Below are positions 5,532-7,439 of a stretch of 7,439 nucleotides of DNA, piece by piece (position 1 is the stretch's first letter; each line of letters starts with the position of its first letter). A program made the translations under genes and the position numbers. The stretch is from NCBI GenBank assembly GCA_937888485.1, contig CALAQQ010000168.1:1-7439 (forward strand), read 5' to 3'. The notes below the pieces were generated by a model. That model did no database searches. It had not been told where the DNA came from and saw only the letters and a list, made by a program, of their open reading frames with translations. Source of the DNA: an uncultured Clostridia bacterium. GTDB lineage: Bacteria; Bacillota; Clostridia; Oscillospirales; Acutalibacteraceae.

Positions 5532-6527
5532 AAGAAAGAAAAAATCAAAAAAATTGCGACATGGATTATCGTTCCGTTGATGGCGGCGATATTCATTCTT
5601 GATATTGCAAGCGTTATTCTCAGTAACAAATATGCGAGGAAGTTTTATCCTTCAGATGAAACTTTTACATATGAATACGGCGATGACAGAATACACTTTC
5701 TGAATACAGCAAATTCTGATGCTATTATAATTGAAAGCAACGGCAGGTTTGCGATGATAGATGCAGGAGAGGGGAATAATAACCCGAGAAGAAAAACTGA
5801 ATATAAAGGTTATGAAAAAGAAGTTGTTGAGTATATAAAGAAGAATTGTAAATCGAGTAACGAGAATATTTTCCTCGATTTTATTCTCGGCACTCATTGT
5901 CATTATGACCATATAGGTTGCTTCCATGCAATAATAAGCGATAATGAAATTGGAATTGGAAGGGCTTATTTCAAAGAATTCAATCCCGATATTGCGAAAG
6001 ATTATGAAACGGAAAAATGGAAAATTAATGAAGTTTATAATGAAATAATTGATGATCTAACAAACAGAAATATTTGTGTAATTAACAATATCCCCAATAG
6101 GATGGCATTCGGTGATTTTGAGCTTGAATTTTATAACACGGTCACTCCGTCTGAATTAAACGGAAATGGTGAAAATGCTTCAAGTATCGGAATCAAAGTT
6201 TCAAAAGGAAATAAGTCTGCATTTCTTGCAGCTGATATTACAAAATCATGCGGCCTTGAAGATTTGCTTGGAGAAAAAATAGGGGATATTGATTTGTTAA
6301 AAATAGGTCATCACGGTTATTTTGGGTCGTCTTCCCAGGCTTTTCTTGACAATCTTAAACCCGAAATAGCAATAGTTACAAATCATATCGGTAAGATATA
6401 CCCAAATGTAAAATGGAATCTTATAATGCACTCAAAACTACCTGTATATTCAACATATGATAACAACGGAGTTATTGCATCATTTAATGACAACGGAGAA
6501 ATTATCCTGACAAAGAATATTCACTAA
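5529..6527 (+). CDS. Membrane-anchored metallo-beta-lactamase-fold hydrolase, ComEC/Rec2 C-terminal-like
   Basis: The product has 332 residues. A basic head (1-8) and one hydrophobic segment at about 10-31 indicate a signal anchor or signal peptide, placing the rest outside the membrane. The metallo-beta-lactamase fold is visible: an N-terminal strand pair ending in MIDAGEG (76-82), the metal-binding T-H123-C-H125-Y-D127-H128 motif, A-A-D236 as the bridging aspartate, and G-H261-H262-G near the C terminus. The order N-S-D-A-I-I-I, then D-A-G, H-C-H-Y-D-H, A-A-D and L-K-I-G-H-H-G-Y-F-G-S-S-S is that of ComEC-type MBL domains, where the family usually has G-D-A. In ComEC this domain accompanies the DNA-uptake channel and is thought to degrade a DNA strand; here it stands alone without channel helices. 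Stand-alone relatives are common in Firmicutes and mostly uncharacterised; substrates could be nucleic acid, phosphodiesters or others. It is monocistronic by layout. Confidence 0.88.
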   Translation: MKKEKIKKIATWIIVPLMAAIFILDIASVILSNKYARKFYPSDETFTYEYGDDRIHFLNTANSDAIIIESNGRFAMIDAGEGNNNPRRKTEYKGYEKEVVEYIKKNCKSSNENIFLDFILGTHCHYDHIGCFHAIISDNEIGIGRAYFKEFNPDIAKDYETEKWKINEVYNEIIDDLTNRNICVINNIPNRMAFGDFELEFYNTVTPSELNGNGENASSIGIKVSKGNKSAFLAADITKSCGLEDLLGEKIGDIDLLKIGHHGYFGSSSQAFLDNLKPEIAIVTNHIGKIYPNVKWNLIMHSKLPVYSTYDNNGVIASFNDNGEIILTKNIH

Positions 6528-6563
6528 AATTATTAAGGTTTTATTAATAAAGCGATGAAGAAA

Positions 6564-6592
6564 TTGACAAAACGCTCTTGAATTGATAAGAT
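6564..6592 (+). promoter_or_regulatory. Probable promoter of the AMP-binding gene
   Basis: A consensus TTGACA at 6564-6569 is followed, after 17 bases, by TAAGAT at 6587-6592 (four of six matches to TATAAT). Transcription would begin near 6599, about 55 bases before the ATG at 6654. A perfect TATAAT overlaps at 6592-6597 but would be 22 bases from the same -35 box. Confidence 0.55.
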
Positions 6593-6653
6593 ATAATTAA
6601 TATAGTCGGAATTTGGGCTAAATTAATGTTTTAAAAATGGATTGGTAAGAATT

Positions 6654-7439
6654 ATGAATTTAACCTGCTATGATTATTTGAAAGTTTTCGCTAATAAAAC
6701 AGGCGATTACGATGCAGTTCTCGCATTTGGCAGCAAAACTAAACTTTCAAGAATTATTCGCGATGCTGATTATATTGCAGCTTATATCAATTCAACAGGA
6801 ATAAAAAGCGGAGATGTCGTAACGATATTTCTGCCTAATGTTGTGCATGCTTTTACAACTTTCTATGCACTCAATAAAATTGGTGTTATTGCTAATATAG
6901 TTCATCCGTTAACATCACCTGAAGCTCTTGTTGAAAATATTGTATTTACAAAATCAAAATCGATATTTATTCTTGATATTCTTGCTGAGAAATATGTAGA
7001 TTCTCTCAACAAGTGCAATATTCCTGTGATAGTTTGTTCTAATTCTGATTATCTTATTGTTCCCGTCGTTCCTGCGTTTAAAGTTTTTGAAAAAGTCAAG
7101 GGAAAGGGTATTGACGGATTAAAAAATTCAATAAAATATTCAAAAGCCGTTTCAATCGGCTCAAAGAAAAAAAGCATTGACTGTCATGACGGAAGTAAAA
7201 TTGCCGTATATCTTCACGGCGGTGGAACAACAGGTAAGAGCAAGACAATTATGCTTTCAAGTAATAATATAAATAACATTGCAACAAAACTTGAAGATCT
7301 TGATTCTCCTCATAAACCCGGAAGTGAATATTCGCTTCTTGTTCTTCCTTCATTCCATGCGTTCGGTCTTGCAGTTGCAATGCATTTTCCGATTACTCAC
7401 GGTTACACATCAATTCCGATGATTCAGTTTGATGCCGAA
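6654..7439 (+). CDS. AMP-binding (ANL superfamily) acyl-CoA synthetase-like protein, N-terminal part (runs off window)
   Basis: From ATG at 6654 the frame stays open for 262 codons to the window end. The upstream ATG in 6637-6639 hits a stop after two codons; the Shine-Dalgarno (GGTAAG, 6644-6649) is weak. The N-terminal half of an adenylate-forming enzyme is recognisable: an early helix pair with G-I-K-S-G-D-V-V-T-I-F-L-P-N (typical G-D-x-V-x-x-x-L-x-N), then A-L-N-K-I-G-V-I-A-N and H-P-L, the phosphate-binding loop Y186-L-H-G-G-G-T-T-G-K-S-K-T-I199, and L-P-S-F-H-A-F-G-L downstream. These enzymes activate a carboxylate with ATP to an acyl-AMP and then pass it to CoA or a carrier-protein thiol. 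The loop has Ser196 where Pro is usual and Thr198 where Gly is usual. Substrate (fatty acid, aryl acid or amino acid) cannot be told, because the specificity pocket and C-terminal domain are outside the window. Confidence 0.88.
   Translation, partial: MNLTCYDYLKVFANKTGDYDAVLAFGSKTKLSRIIRDADYIAAYINSTGIKSGDVVTIFLPNVVHAFTTFYALNKIGVIANIVHPLTSPEALVENIVFTKSKSIFILDILAEKYVDSLNKCNIPVIVCSNSDYLIVPVVPAFKVFEKVKGKGIDGLKNSIKYSKAVSIGSKKKSIDCHDGSKIAVYLHGGGTTGKSKTIMLSSNNINNIATKLEDLDSPHKPGSEYSLLVLPSFHAFGLAVAMHFPITHGYTSIPMIQFDAE

Noticed and set aside
6530..6550. AT-only inverted repeat (TTATTAA / TTAATAA) after the MBL gene
   Set aside because: The 7-bp stem is all A/T and has no T-tract after it, so it is too weak to call a terminator; no other terminator is evident in 6528-6653.
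6592..6597. Perfect TATAAT box
   Set aside because: It is 22 bases from the TTGACA at 6564 and has no other suitable -35; the TAAGAT box with 17-base spacing fits better, though the TATAAT could contribute.
1..7439. Mobile element, CRISPR, tRNA, rRNA or riboswitch
   Set aside because: I saw no transposase or integrase motif, terminal repeats, regularly spaced repeats, tRNA-like cloverleaf or recognisable riboswitch core; gene-free stretches are all under 150 bases.

Overview
This is a chromosomal window of ordinary bacterial character. It is AT-rich by eye, with strong AGGAG-type ribosome binding sites, two apparent TTG starts and compact Rho-independent terminators. The gene families (two-part-style transketolase, DivIVA-like coiled coil, class I fumarase beta subunit, clostridial-type PiT transporter) point to a low-GC Firmicute, most likely a Clostridia/Oscillospiraceae (Ruminococcus-like) gut anaerobe. 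The taxonomic call is inference from style and families, not from a marker gene. I see no rRNA, tRNA, CRISPR array, insertion sequence, phage gene or attachment site.

Layout: (1) 1-165 is the C-terminal end of a transketolase, closed by a strong hairpin at 174-205. (2) 223-3204 is a tight plus-strand cluster of three genes: a large membrane-anchored extracytoplasmic protein with propeller-like repeats, a DivIVA-like coiled-coil protein, and a fumarase/tartrate dehydratase beta subunit without its alpha partner in view. The cluster ends in a UUCG-tetraloop terminator. (3) 3257-4222 is a PiT-family phosphate permease whose Shine-Dalgarno follows directly on that terminator. (4) 4233-5381, on the minus strand and convergent with it, is a divergent SulP-like anion transporter without a STAS domain. 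The two share a perfect 11-bp bidirectional terminator that contains both stop codons. (5) 5382-5528 is a divergent promoter region. (6) 5529-6527 is a membrane-anchored metallo-beta-lactamase-fold protein resembling the ComEC C-terminal domain. (7) 6654-7439 is the N-terminal 262 residues of an AMP-binding (ANL) acyl-CoA synthetase-like protein, cut by the window end.

How the genes fit together: only 223-3204 looks like a real operon, and it mixes an envelope protein, a polar/septal-type scaffold protein and a metabolic enzyme subunit without an obvious common pathway. The two anion transporters are neighbours but are transcribed convergently. The MBL protein and the synthetase have their own plausible promoters. 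I do not see a convincing new defence, mobile or biosynthetic system. The most interesting points are the orphan fumarase beta subunit in a cell-envelope operon, the anchored ComEC-like hydrolase, and the repeated hairpin / Shine-Dalgarno / TTG-start arrangement.
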